This document shows, in pieces, positions 22,645-29,359 of a DNA stretch of 39,594 nt (positions are counted from its first letter, which is position 1; every line of letters begins with the position of its first letter). Position numbers and translations under genes: made by a program. This stretch comes from JBHIKY01 sp042139015 (GTDB taxonomy: Bacteria > Bacillota > Bacilli > Bacillales > Marinococcaceae). The DNA lies in NCBI RefSeq assembly GCF_042139015.1, contig NZ_JBHIKY010000030.1, forward strand, positions 1 through 39,594, in the 5' to 3' direction. A model generated the notes under the pieces. That model saw nothing but the letters and a program-made list of their open reading frames with translations, had not been told where the DNA came from and did no database searches.

Positions 22645-23418
22645 ATGAGAAAATATTCATACGCAGCAATAGCCGCAATACTTGGATTTAGTTTACTTAC
22701 TGCCTGTGGTACGAGCGAAGAAAACGGCTCTCCGGAAGAAAACGACGCGGAAGAAATGCAGGAAACTGAAGGAACTGATGAAGTGAAAGAGCAAGAAGAA
22801 ACTCCTGAAGATGAAGAGGAAGCTGAAAACGAAGAAGAAGAAACTGATGATACAGATGCTGAAGAAGAATCTGATTCAGAAGAGAAGTCTGATTCAGAAG
22901 AGGAGACTGATTCAGAAGAAGAATCAGCAGATCTCGAAGAGACTGCCTCTGAAGAAGAAGATACCTCTTCGAGCGCGGAGGATGAAGAGAAAATTACTGA
23001 AACTGTCACTCTCTTTTTCTCTGATGAACAATTATTGGAAACGTTAAAAGTGGATCAGGAAGTTACTGCTGCTTCAGAAGATGAAATTCCCCTTGCAGCA
23101 CTGGAAGCGTGGATTGCCGGTCCGGAAAGTGATGAATTAACATCTTTGTTTGAAGGAACGAATGTGGAGGTTCAATCCGTAGAAGGGCATGACGGTACTG
23201 CGGAGGTTTCATTTTCAGAATCGTTACTTGATGCGAATGCTGGTTCAAGCATGGAGATTGCCTTTACGGAACAAATTGCACTGATTATGCAGCAATTCGG
23301 CTATGATCAAACAAAAGTATTAATTAATGGAGAAGAAGAAGAAACTCTCTTCGGTAATAATGATGCCACTGAGCCTATTCAAGCTGGGAATCCAGATGAT
23401 TATGAAAGCGTAGATTAA
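22645..23418 (+). CDS. GerMN-domain lipoprotein with an acidic repeat region
   Basis: The 257-residue protein has a lipoprotein signal (MRKYSYA, lipobox LLTAC, Cys21). A Glu/Asp/Ser-rich segment follows (about 24-115), in which an 18-bp tandem unit beginning at 22873, 22891 and 22909 encodes SDSEE-like repeats. The C-terminal GerMN domain (about 118-225) has VTLFFSDEQ, ALEAWIAGP and AEVSFSESLL. GerMN domains occur in sporulation/germination proteins and in RsiX-like anti-sigma factors; this protein would sit on the outer face of the membrane. AAAGGAG lies 5-6 nt before the ATG. Two promoters precede it, one apparently sigma-X dependent, which links it to the sigX-rsiX locus 4 kb away. Confidence 0.85.
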   Translation: MRKYSYAAIAAILGFSLLTACGTSEENGSPEENDAEEMQETEGTDEVKEQEETPEDEEEAENEEEETDDTDAEEESDSEEKSDSEEETDSEEESADLEETASEEEDTSSSAEDEEKITETVTLFFSDEQLLETLKVDQEVTAASEDEIPLAALEAWIAGPESDELTSLFEGTNVEVQSVEGHDGTAEVSFSESLLDANAGSSMEIAFTEQIALIMQQFGYDQTKVLINGEEEETLFGNNDATEPIQAGNPDDYESVD

Positions 23419-23425
23419 ACAGCAA

Positions 23426-23457
23426 CTGTCTGACCATGAAAGTCAGACAGTTTTTTT
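23426..23457 (+). terminator. Terminator of the GerMN lipoprotein gene
   Basis: CTGTCTGAC and GTCAGACAG form a perfect 9-bp stem followed by seven T residues. Confidence 0.9.
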
Positions 23458-23469
23458 GCGTCATTCTCT

Positions 23470-23913
23470 TCAGGTAGTCGTTTCTATCGAATCTGTCTGA
23501 TAATATTTCACGAGGGTTATTTTCTTTCCGTTTTCGTCTAATAATAATTTATCGCTCCATTTTTTCATAATTGCAATACCACGCCCTGACTCTGTCAGCG
23601 CTTCAGCCGTCTCCTTCAGTATTACTCCAGGGCTTTCATCATACTTATTATTACCATCCTTTGAAAAAGTCGGCCCAAAATCTGCTACCGTAATAACGAT
23701 CTTTTCTTCATCTACACGCAGATAAACCTCAGCCAGAATTCCTCCTGGGCCTGTGCCATGGCTGATTGCATTATTAATAGCTTCATTTACAGCTACTTCA
23801 AAAGTAAACTGATCCTCTTCAGTTAATATCTTCAGCCATTCTTTAATTTTTTCACGAGTTTTCTTATATTGTGATTTTCCTTCTACCGCTATTTGATCTG
23901 AATAATTTTTCAT
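23470..23913 (-). CDS. RsbW/SpoIIAB-like serine kinase (anti-sigma factor type)
   Basis: The 147-residue GHKL ATPase has an N box (EVAVNEAINNAISHGTG, with Glu45 and Asn48), the G1 box DFG (78-80) and the G2 box ESGRGIAIM (109-117). These are the kinase signatures of the RsbW/SpoIIAB group. It is not SpoIIAB or RsbW itself, since the true RsbW is encoded at 6358-6849. No partner anti-anti-sigma or sigma gene is adjacent, so its target is unknown. AAAGGGGGGG lies 5 nt before the ATG at 23913. A candidate sigma-B promoter lies 57-81 nt upstream. Confidence 0.85.
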   Translation of the reverse strand: MKNYSDQIAVEGKSQYKKTREKIKEWLKILTEEDQFTFEVAVNEAINNAISHGTGPGGILAEVYLRVDEEKIVITVADFGPTFSKDGNNKYDESPGVILKETAEALTESGRGIAIMKKWSDKLLLDENGKKITLVKYYQTDSIETTT

Positions 23914-23969
23914 TCTATCCCCCCCTTTCTTTACAATTTTCACTTTCAAAGTCTCTTTATGTTTCGTGT

Positions 23970-23994
23970 ATACCCCAAATAAATAATTCTAAAT
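23970..23994 (-). promoter_or_regulatory. Candidate sigma-B promoter of the RsbW-like kinase gene
   Basis: ATTTAG, 13 nt, then a perfect GGGTAT on the minus strand. The -10 is exact but the -35 matches only 4 of 6 bases of GTTTAA, so the call is tentative. The rest of the gap to 24248 shows nothing else. Confidence 0.35.
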
Positions 23995-24248
23995 GCGAAA
24001 TTAATTCACTAGCAGGAAGATTATGATAAGTATTACCCATAAATATCTTTATACCTATATTTTAGGGAATATTACCTGCTATTAATATTTGTAAAGCGCA
24101 TTTAACAAAACTATGAAAATACTGATATAAAAGCATTATGTATATTAATATAGTCCTTTGGTTTTATTTACCTGCTGAATTCTCCATTTTTCCTTGTTAC
24201 TCTTATCCCTGTGTAAAAAGTATCAAAATTTACAGGAGGGTTTTATTG

Positions 24249-24827
24249 ATGAAAAAATGGATTGCTGCCGTAGGTGCAGTGCTGTTGATGGGCTCAGCCA
24301 CAGCTGAAGCTTCCCAGACTCATGTAGCGGCAGAAAATGATTCACTTTGGTCAGTAGGTGTGGAGTACGGAGTTTCTGTCCTTGAACTTCAGGAAGTAAA
24401 CAATATTACAGATGGAGCAATTAACCAGGGCGAAACTTTAACAGTGCCAGCGGGTATCAGTGCTGAGGAAGAAGAGCTGCTTGGACGGCTTGTAGAAGCA
24501 GAGGCACAAGGCGAGCCTTTCGAAGGAAAAGTGGCTGTAGCGACGGTGGTGCTTAATAGAGTAGACAGTGACGAGTTCCCTGACACAATTAGTGACGTCA
24601 TTTATGAGGTATCTCCAACAGGCAATTATTCATTCAGTCCTGTACAGGATGGCGCAATCAACCAGTCTGCCACAGCTGAATCACAACAGGCTGTTAAGGA
24701 AGCACTTGCGTTTTCCGGCCAGGGAAATGGCTCTTTATTCTTTTATAATCCTGAAACCGCAAGCAATCACTGGATCGGAACACAGGAAACTACCACGACA
24801 ATTGGTAAGCACGTATTTGCTAAATAG
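24249..24827 (+). CDS. LysM and SleB/CwlJ-type cell wall hydrolase
   Basis: The 192-residue protein has a signal peptide (MKKWIAAVGA..., likely cut after AEA near residue 21), one LysM peptidoglycan-binding domain (about 25-70) and a Hydrolase_2 (SleB-like) domain from about 75. The segment RLVEAEAQGEPFEGKVAVA contains the expected catalytic Glu. Enzymes of this family act on spore cortex or vegetative peptidoglycan; SleB itself has a different N-terminal domain, and CwlJ lacks a signal peptide, so a general cell wall role is as likely as germination. AGGAGGG lies 8 nt before the ATG, and the gene has its own terminator. Confidence 0.88.
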   Translation: MKKWIAAVGAVLLMGSATAEASQTHVAAENDSLWSVGVEYGVSVLELQEVNNITDGAINQGETLTVPAGISAEEEELLGRLVEAEAQGEPFEGKVAVATVVLNRVDSDEFPDTISDVIYEVSPTGNYSFSPVQDGAINQSATAESQQAVKEALAFSGQGNGSLFFYNPETASNHWIGTQETTTTIGKHVFAK

Positions 24828-24833
24828 AGATTT

Positions 24834-24868
24834 AAAGCGTCCCAGAGCCTGCTCTGGGACGCTTTTTT
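24834..24868 (+). terminator. Terminator of the cell wall hydrolase gene
   Basis: GCGTCCCAGAG and CTCTGGGACGC form a perfect 11-bp stem with a 4-nt loop followed by six T residues. Confidence 0.92.
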
Positions 24869-24942
24869 AATTTAAAATTCAGCGTTTGATTCAGCTGCCT
24901 CACATATCATGTTAGGATAGAATAGGTAAAGAGGTGAAGGAA

Positions 24943-25254
24943 ATGGATTATAATTCCATGTGTCCTAAGTACGAAGCTGCAGCTGAAATGCTTGGGAAAA
25001 AATGGACAGGTCTGATTATACGAGTTCTTCTCGGCGGACCAAAACGGTTTAAAGACATAAAAACGCAAATCCCGGAGATTAGTGATCGTGTATTGACTGA
25101 GAGAATGAAAGAGCTCGAGGATTACTGCGTAATCCAGCGCAACGTTTATCCAGAAAAGCCGGTACGGATAGAATATATACTTACAGAAAAGGGAAAAGAG
25201 CTCACTCCTGTGATTACCGCTATTCAAACTTGGAGTGAAAAGTGGATGGATTAA
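24943..25254 (+). CDS. HxlR family transcriptional regulator
   Basis: The 103-residue winged helix-turn-helix protein has the HxlR layout: MCPKYEAAAEMLGKKW with Cys7, then LLGGPKRFKDIKTQIPEIS and the wing segment EYILTEKGKEL. The conserved N-terminal Cys is the redox-sensing residue in HypR, HxlR and YodB relatives, so it may sense electrophiles or disulfide stress. The ATG at 24943 has GAGGTG 6 nt upstream; a GTG at 24934 is the only other candidate. It precedes the hemolysin III gene, which seems to have its own -10, and a divergently oriented nitroreductase lies 1.3 kb away, a common type of target. Confidence 0.88.
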   Translation: MDYNSMCPKYEAAAEMLGKKWTGLIIRVLLGGPKRFKDIKTQIPEISDRVLTERMKELEDYCVIQRNVYPEKPVRIEYILTEKGKELTPVITAIQTWSEKWMD

Positions 25255-25272
25255 TCTCTTTTCATCCTGTGC

Positions 25273-25278
25273 TATAAT
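25273..25278 (+). promoter_or_regulatory. -10 element of the hemolysin III gene
   Basis: A perfect TATAAT lies about 30 nt before the start codon; the -35 region is weak and falls at the end of the HxlR gene. Confidence 0.45.
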
Positions 25279-25310
25279 AGATGCAATATTTTAAAGAGAG
25301 GATGATGGTG

Positions 25311-25958
25311 ATGGCTGGTGTCCATACATTTTCAAAAAAAGAAGAGCTTGCTAACGCCATTACTCATGCGATTGGAATAGTATTAAGCGTCGCTGCGCTT
25401 GCAGTATTGATTGTCTTTGCCAGCCTGAACGCAACTCCTCTTCATGTCGTCAGTGTCTCTATATATGGCGCTACGATGCTGATGCTCTACGTATCTTCCA
25501 CACTCCTGCACGTTTTTAAACCAGGAAAAGTGAAGGATTTATTTGAAATTTTTGATCACGCATCGATTTATTTGTTCATTGCCGGTACGTACACGCCGTT
25601 TCTTTTTCACGTTCTTGAAGGCTCGTTAAGCTGGACACTTTTCGGGATTGTCTGGGGCATTGCCGCTGCAGGAATTGCTTTTAAAGTTTTCTTTGTGAAA
25701 AAATTTCTGTTCTTATCGACTGTCTTTTATGTTTTGATGGGCTGGATCATAGTAGCTGCATGGAATCCACTCGCTGCTGCTTTACCGACAGATGGTATTT
25801 ACCTGCTCGTTGGCGGTGGTCTGTTGTATACGCTAGGGACAATTTTTTACATGTGGCGGGCATTCCCTTATCATCATGCTGTCTGGCACACTTTCGTTCT
25901 AGGAGGCTCCACCCTTCATTTTTTCGCCGTTTTTCTCTATGTTCTGCCTATTTCATAG
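25311..25958 (+). CDS. Hemolysin III family (PAQR-type) membrane protein
   Basis: An approximately 215-residue protein with seven predicted transmembrane helices. The family residues are visible: NAITHAIG near the N-terminus, STLLHVF, FDHASIYLFIAGTYTPF, and the C-terminal AVWHTFVLGGSTLHFFAV with His residues that would bind zinc in PAQR proteins. Bacterial members (YqfA, YplQ) are linked to membrane homeostasis; the name hemolysin III is historical. The start is uncertain among closely spaced ATG, ATG, GTG and ATG codons (25302-25311), with AGAGAGG ending at 25301; I chose 25311. A terminator follows 35 bp after the stop codon. Confidence 0.9.
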   Translation: MAGVHTFSKKEELANAITHAIGIVLSVAALAVLIVFASLNATPLHVVSVSIYGATMLMLYVSSTLLHVFKPGKVKDLFEIFDHASIYLFIAGTYTPFLFHVLEGSLSWTLFGIVWGIAAAGIAFKVFFVKKFLFLSTVFYVLMGWIIVAAWNPLAAALPTDGIYLLVGGGLLYTLGTIFYMWRAFPYHHAVWHTFVLGGSTLHFFAVFLYVLPIS

Positions 25959-25992
25959 CAGCTTTTTTCTGCTGTACGAGTATTATTTAAAT

Positions 25993-26040
25993 GAACCCGC
26001 CCCTGTCAGTTCTTGCTGACGGAGCGGGTTTCTTTTATTA
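25993..26040 (+). terminator. Terminator of the hemolysin III gene
   Basis: AACCCGC and GCGGGTT with an inner GTCAG/CTGAC pair form a long hairpin followed by TCTTTTATT. Confidence 0.8.
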
Positions 26041-26053
26041 TAATGGAGCATTA

Positions 26054-26215
26054 TTCAGGCAGGGACGGGTGGTTCTCTGCCAAAGTGGAAACTTTCCGTT
26101 AGTGCGGGAAATCGCCACGCCTCGGTCGATATGTGGTCACAGAGCGGGATTAGCTGTCCGTTCCGTGGATAAGCCTTGCAACGTCGGGAAACCGTTCCGT
26201 TTCGGCTGCTAAAAT
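26054..26215. other. Non-coding GC-rich element between two terminators
   Basis: About 160 bp of richer base composition than the flanks, lying between the hemolysin III terminator and the nitroreductase terminator. It holds GTGGAAACTTTCC and many short internal repeats (CCGTTCCGTTTC, TGTCCGTTCCGTGG). I found no start codon with a ribosome binding site. It may be another intergenic repeat type; no second copy is in this window. Confidence 0.45.
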
Positions 26216-26227
26216 ATCGTTCACATA

Positions 26228-26275
26228 ATAAATAACCCCCGGTACCATATCATCACAAATGGGGCCGGGGTATTC
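26228..26275 (-). terminator. Terminator of the nitroreductase gene
   Basis: On the minus strand ACCCCGGCCCC pairs imperfectly with GGTACCGGGGGT, followed by TATTTATTATG. Confidence 0.65.
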
Positions 26276-26295
26276 TTTAGCATACTAAAGATTGG

Positions 26296-26907
26296 TTAAA
26301 ATGAATCCTTTATGATGACATCTTCAGCCGGAAATCTAAAGGAGGGGCGCGATTCTGCATTTCCTTTGCCGATCGAGATCAGCATGACGGGAAGATATCG
26401 GTCCGGAATGTTAAAAGATTTCTTTAATTTCTCGCGGTCGAATCCCCCCATTGGTACAGTATCATATCCCTTTTCCTTCGCGGCAAGCATAAGCTGCATA
26501 GCTGCAAGCGAGGCATTAATCAGCGCTTCATTATGAGCAAATTCTTCTCCTTCATAGGCTCCGTGAATATTTGCGACAATTTGATTTTTTATCTCTTCCG
26601 TCATGGCGCCATTTTCTAAGGATTTCTCAAACACTGTATCAGCATTCTGATTTGCTTCTTTGTCTCCTAAAATAGCTACAGTTACCGAGCTGTCTACTAC
26701 CTGCTGCTGATTATATGCAATTGGTAGCAGCTCCTGCTTCTTTTCATCGGAATTTATCACGAGAAATTTCCAATGTTGCAGGTTCCAGGAGGAAGGAGCT
26801 GCTGTAGCAGCTTCAATCAGTTCGTTGAGATCTTCCTCCGGCATCGCATGCTGCTTATCATACTTGCGGATGGAATGTCTTTCTTTCATTAATTCTATTG
26901 CTGTCAT
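26296..26907 (-). CDS. Nitroreductase family flavoprotein (YodC-like)
   Basis: The 203-residue protein has the FMN-binding start (RHSIRKYD), the block APSSWNLQHWKFLVI and the C-terminal GYDTVPMGGFD and ISIGK motifs. It resembles B. subtilis YodC more than MhqN, as far as I can recall the two. Such enzymes use NAD(P)H to reduce nitro compounds or quinones, and in B. subtilis yodC is controlled by YodB (HxlR-type) under quinone stress. An HxlR gene lies 1.3 kb to the left, which makes a similar connection possible but unproven. The gene is monocistronic. Confidence 0.88.
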   Translation of the reverse strand: MTAIELMKERHSIRKYDKQHAMPEEDLNELIEAATAAPSSWNLQHWKFLVINSDEKKQELLPIAYNQQQVVDSSVTVAILGDKEANQNADTVFEKSLENGAMTEEIKNQIVANIHGAYEGEEFAHNEALINASLAAMQLMLAAKEKGYDTVPMGGFDREKLKKSFNIPDRYLPVMLISIGKGNAESRPSFRFPAEDVIIKDSF

Positions 26908-26989
26908 CTAAAGTTCACTCTCCTGTTTACGGTTATTCCTTGAACATATTCTCACGAAGCAAACCTTGAAATCAAATAAAATGCCTGAG

Positions 26990-27018
26990 AAAAGCTCCCG
27001 TTCTGTTGAACGGGAGCT
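26990..27018 (-). terminator. Terminator of the LysM-CAP gene
   Basis: AGCTCCCGTTC and GAACGGGAGCT form a perfect 11-bp stem with a short loop, followed by TTTCTC on the minus strand. Confidence 0.85.
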
Positions 27019-27026
27019 GGTTTACC

Positions 27027-27836
27027 TTATTTTGATACAAACATTTGTGTCCAATAATGACCGTAGCTTCCACCTTCAGCGTGTCCTACGCCAATATGAG
27101 TGAAATCACTTTTCATAATGTTTTCTTTATGGCCAGGAGAGTTCATCCAGCCATCTACCACTTCTTCAGGGGAGCTCTGGCCAGCTGCAATGTTTTCTCC
27201 GGCGCCTTGATATTCAATACCAAACTGCTGCATCATATCGAATGGGCTGCCGTAGTTCGGGCTGTTGTGATCGAAATAACCTGCGTCTCTCATATCTTCG
27301 GATTTAGTGCGGGCTACATCAGAAAGCTCACTGTATGATTCAAGTGGAGCGAGTCCTTCCTTTTCTCTTTCCTGGTTTGTCAATTCAATTACTTCTTGTT
27401 CAAATTGACTTTCAGAAGCTTCATCAGCTTCCTCCTGCTCTTCCGGCTGTGCTTCTGCCTGTTCTTCTTCAGCTGCTGGTTCTGCAGTTTCCTCTTCCGC
27501 AGCCGGCTCGGCAGTCTCTTCTTCTGCTGGTGCTTCCGGTTCAGCCTGGCCTTCAGCTGGCTCGGCAGCTTCTTCTTCTGCTGGTGCTTCTTCCCCTTCA
27601 GCCGCATCTGCATCTTCTTCAGGGATCTCTATATGTTCACCTGGCAAAAGAGCAAATAATTCTTTGAGCTCAGGGTTTTCATCAAGAAGTCCAGTCAAAG
27701 ACGTTCCACATATTTCAGAGATCTCAGAGAGAGTATCTCCAGCCTGAACCTTGTACGTATCCTGCTCTGCGCTCTGCCCTAATACAGTAGTTGGGAAGGC
27801 GAGCAAAAATACTAATGTTAAAAATAATTTTTTCAT
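27027..27836 (-). CDS. Secreted LysM and CAP domain protein (YkwD-like) with an acidic linker
   Basis: The 269-residue protein has a signal peptide (MKKLFLTLVFLLAFP..., cut near GQS), one LysM domain (about 27-72), an Ala/Glu/Pro-rich linker (about 75-145) with tandem AEEETAEPA units, and a C-terminal CAP (SCP-like) domain (about 147-269). The CAP motifs QEREKEGLAPL, GENIAAG and HKENIMKSDFTHIGVG are present. CAP proteins of bacilli are wall-associated; some bind small lipophilic molecules or take part in spore coat assembly, but the role here is unknown. GGAGGTG lies 5 nt before the ATG. It has its own terminator. Confidence 0.9.
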   Translation of the reverse strand: MKKLFLTLVFLLAFPTTVLGQSAEQDTYKVQAGDTLSEISEICGTSLTGLLDENPELKELFALLPGEHIEIPEEDADAAEGEEAPAEEEAAEPAEGQAEPEAPAEEETAEPAAEEETAEPAAEEEQAEAQPEEQEEADEASESQFEQEVIELTNQEREKEGLAPLESYSELSDVARTKSEDMRDAGYFDHNSPNYGSPFDMMQQFGIEYQGAGENIAAGQSSPEEVVDGWMNSPGHKENIMKSDFTHIGVGHAEGGSYGHYWTQMFVSK

Positions 27837-28103
27837 GATAACACCTCCGACGCCTATTATGGCATAGATTTGCTTAAGCGTAAGGGGGTGTTGGGAATAC
27901 TATCCACCTTTTGATATTTATTTCTTTCACACTAATGTACTGAATATTTCATTTAATTTCTAAGTAACCACAAGAGAATAGTTATATAGGAGTGTTAATT
28001 AGGCACTAATGCTCACTTAATAACTGTGTCAACCTACCTATAGTCACTTCTTTTATCATCAAACTGTAAAATAAACGACACTACATTGATAGATAAATAG
28101 ATA
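27837..28103. other. Intergenic region without a recognised feature
   Basis: About 270 bp, AT-rich, between the LysM-CAP gene start and the next gene's hairpin. I saw no reading frame with a ribosome binding site and no repeat. It must hold the promoter of the LysM-CAP gene, but no convincing hexamer pair was found. Confidence 0.45.
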
Positions 28104-28126
28104 ATATCCCGCCAGCAGCGGGATAT
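28104..28126 (-). terminator. Weak terminator after the 331-residue membrane protein gene
   Basis: ATATCCCGC and GCGGGATAT form a perfect 9-bp stem with a 5-nt loop. The following minus-strand sequence, TATCTATTTATC, is a poor U-tract. Confidence 0.5.
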
Positions 28127-28168
28127 GGTGATCTTCTCTATATTTAACTACCCTTTACCATTATCGTT

Positions 28169-29164
28169 CTACATCTGCTCAGTAACCTTCAATTCTCTAA
28201 TGCTTTGCAGTGACTTATACATTTCCACTTCGAGTTTAAACAGCTGCCTGCGGATCGCATTCCATTCTTCCGAAGAAACCTCAAGATGCTGGAGCTTTTC
28301 CAACAGATCATTTATTTCCCCTTCAGATATCTGCTGCCCTGTTTCTAGCCTTTGAAAACCATTGTTGATCTCATCCTCAAGCTGTTGTGAAGTATCATCC
28401 CAGGAATAATATAAATAGGTAATATCCATATATTCAAATAGTATTGCAGTAGCAAATTTCACTGTTTCCTTTTCCCCAATAATAGAAATATCGGTAGCAT
28501 GCATAACAATTTCTAACTCTTTCCCATCCACTTTTCCCTGCAGAATCGTCATTTTCTTTGGCATATCTCTATTAAAAATATTCTCCTGAACCCAGATCAG
28601 CCACTGAAACGGAATACGAAGATAAATAGGGACGTTTTTTTTCTGTAAATGAATGTGACGATTCTCAAGAGTTGAAGTCAGCTTCTCCAGTGCCTGGTCA
28701 TATTCACCTTTTTTCACCATAATGGCGATATGTTCAAACGATTTTAGTTGGAGAATCTGCGGAATCTTTAAGGAGGGTACGATTACTACGAGCATAATTA
28801 CCAATGGACCGACTATCGCAGTGTATACATAACCCATTATCAACTGACGGTACCATGCATTTTCTTGATTTTCGATATAAAGTGTAATCCCTCCGCATAT
28901 TAGTGGAATGATAAGTATTAGTGCAAATGCCACAGCCAAGATGATCGCTTCATTTTCAGGTACGAATGGGATAATTTCTGCTGCGAATTCGGGTATTGCC
29001 ACCGCAAAAAGCATAAAAACCCAGTATACAGACAAAAATCCGACTAACGTTATTTTAGAATCGTCCTTTGACGGTATTCTCCCAAAAAAAGAAGCAGTAG
29101 CCATTGTAAACAATTTACTTAGTGTTTTAGATGATACGATCAGAAGCAATCGAAAAATCGGCAT
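28169..29164 (-). CDS. Membrane protein of unknown function, 331 residues
   Basis: The N-terminal half has three probable transmembrane helices (about 40-60, 70-95 and 110-135). The C-terminal half (about 150-331) is soluble and charged, with ILQGKVDGKELEIVMH and a helical, coiled-coil-like end from about 265. I do not recognise the family. AGAGGGGGG lies 6 nt before the ATG at 29164; an upstream frame extends to 29212 with a basic run but no ribosome binding site. It is divergent from prfC. The two-part layout suggests a membrane anchor carrying a cytoplasmic domain, but nothing points to an activity. Confidence 0.75.
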   Translation of the reverse strand: MPIFRLLLIVSSKTLSKLFTMATASFFGRIPSKDDSKITLVGFLSVYWVFMLFAVAIPEFAAEIIPFVPENEAIILAVAFALILIIPLICGGITLYIENQENAWYRQLIMGYVYTAIVGPLVIMLVVIVPSLKIPQILQLKSFEHIAIMVKKGEYDQALEKLTSTLENRHIHLQKKNVPIYLRIPFQWLIWVQENIFNRDMPKKMTILQGKVDGKELEIVMHATDISIIGEKETVKFATAILFEYMDITYLYYSWDDTSQQLEDEINNGFQRLETGQQISEGEINDLLEKLQHLEVSSEEWNAIRRQLFKLEVEMYKSLQSIRELKVTEQM

Positions 29165-29292
29165 TGTTCTCCCCCCTCTTTTTTTCTTGTTACCCTTCCT
29201 GCCAGCTTTCAACCATATATTAGAGCTATTAAGCGTTTTATTTGTGATATACAGGGGAATTATTGAGAGGATATGGGTTTTTCATACTATTA

Positions 29293-29321
29293 TTGTGTAT
29301 GCTGCTCATTTCAGATATGAT
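29293..29321 (+). promoter_or_regulatory. Candidate sigma-A promoter of prfC
   Basis: TTGTGT, 17 nt, TATGAT lies about 40 nt before the start codon. The -10 is good (5 of 6) and the -35 only moderate. Confidence 0.4.
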
Positions 29322-29359
29322 GAAATGGTTGAAAATGTTTGTATAGAAAGGAAATAATG

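Noticed and set aside
22620..23009. Ser-rich 129-codon frame opposite the GerMN lipoprotein
   Set aside because: Antisense of the acidic repeat region; no start signal.
25991..26212. 73-codon plus-strand frame
   Set aside because: Begins inside the hemolysin III terminator and runs through the GC-rich non-coding block.
26908..26985. Sigma-B promoter for the nitroreductase (GTTTGC ... AGGAAT)
   Set aside because: Spacing is 18 nt and the -10 lacks the GGG core, so the match is too poor.
27335..27667. Leu-rich 110-codon frame opposite the LysM-CAP gene
   Set aside because: It is the antisense of the repetitive Glu/Ala linker, which produces artificial open frames.
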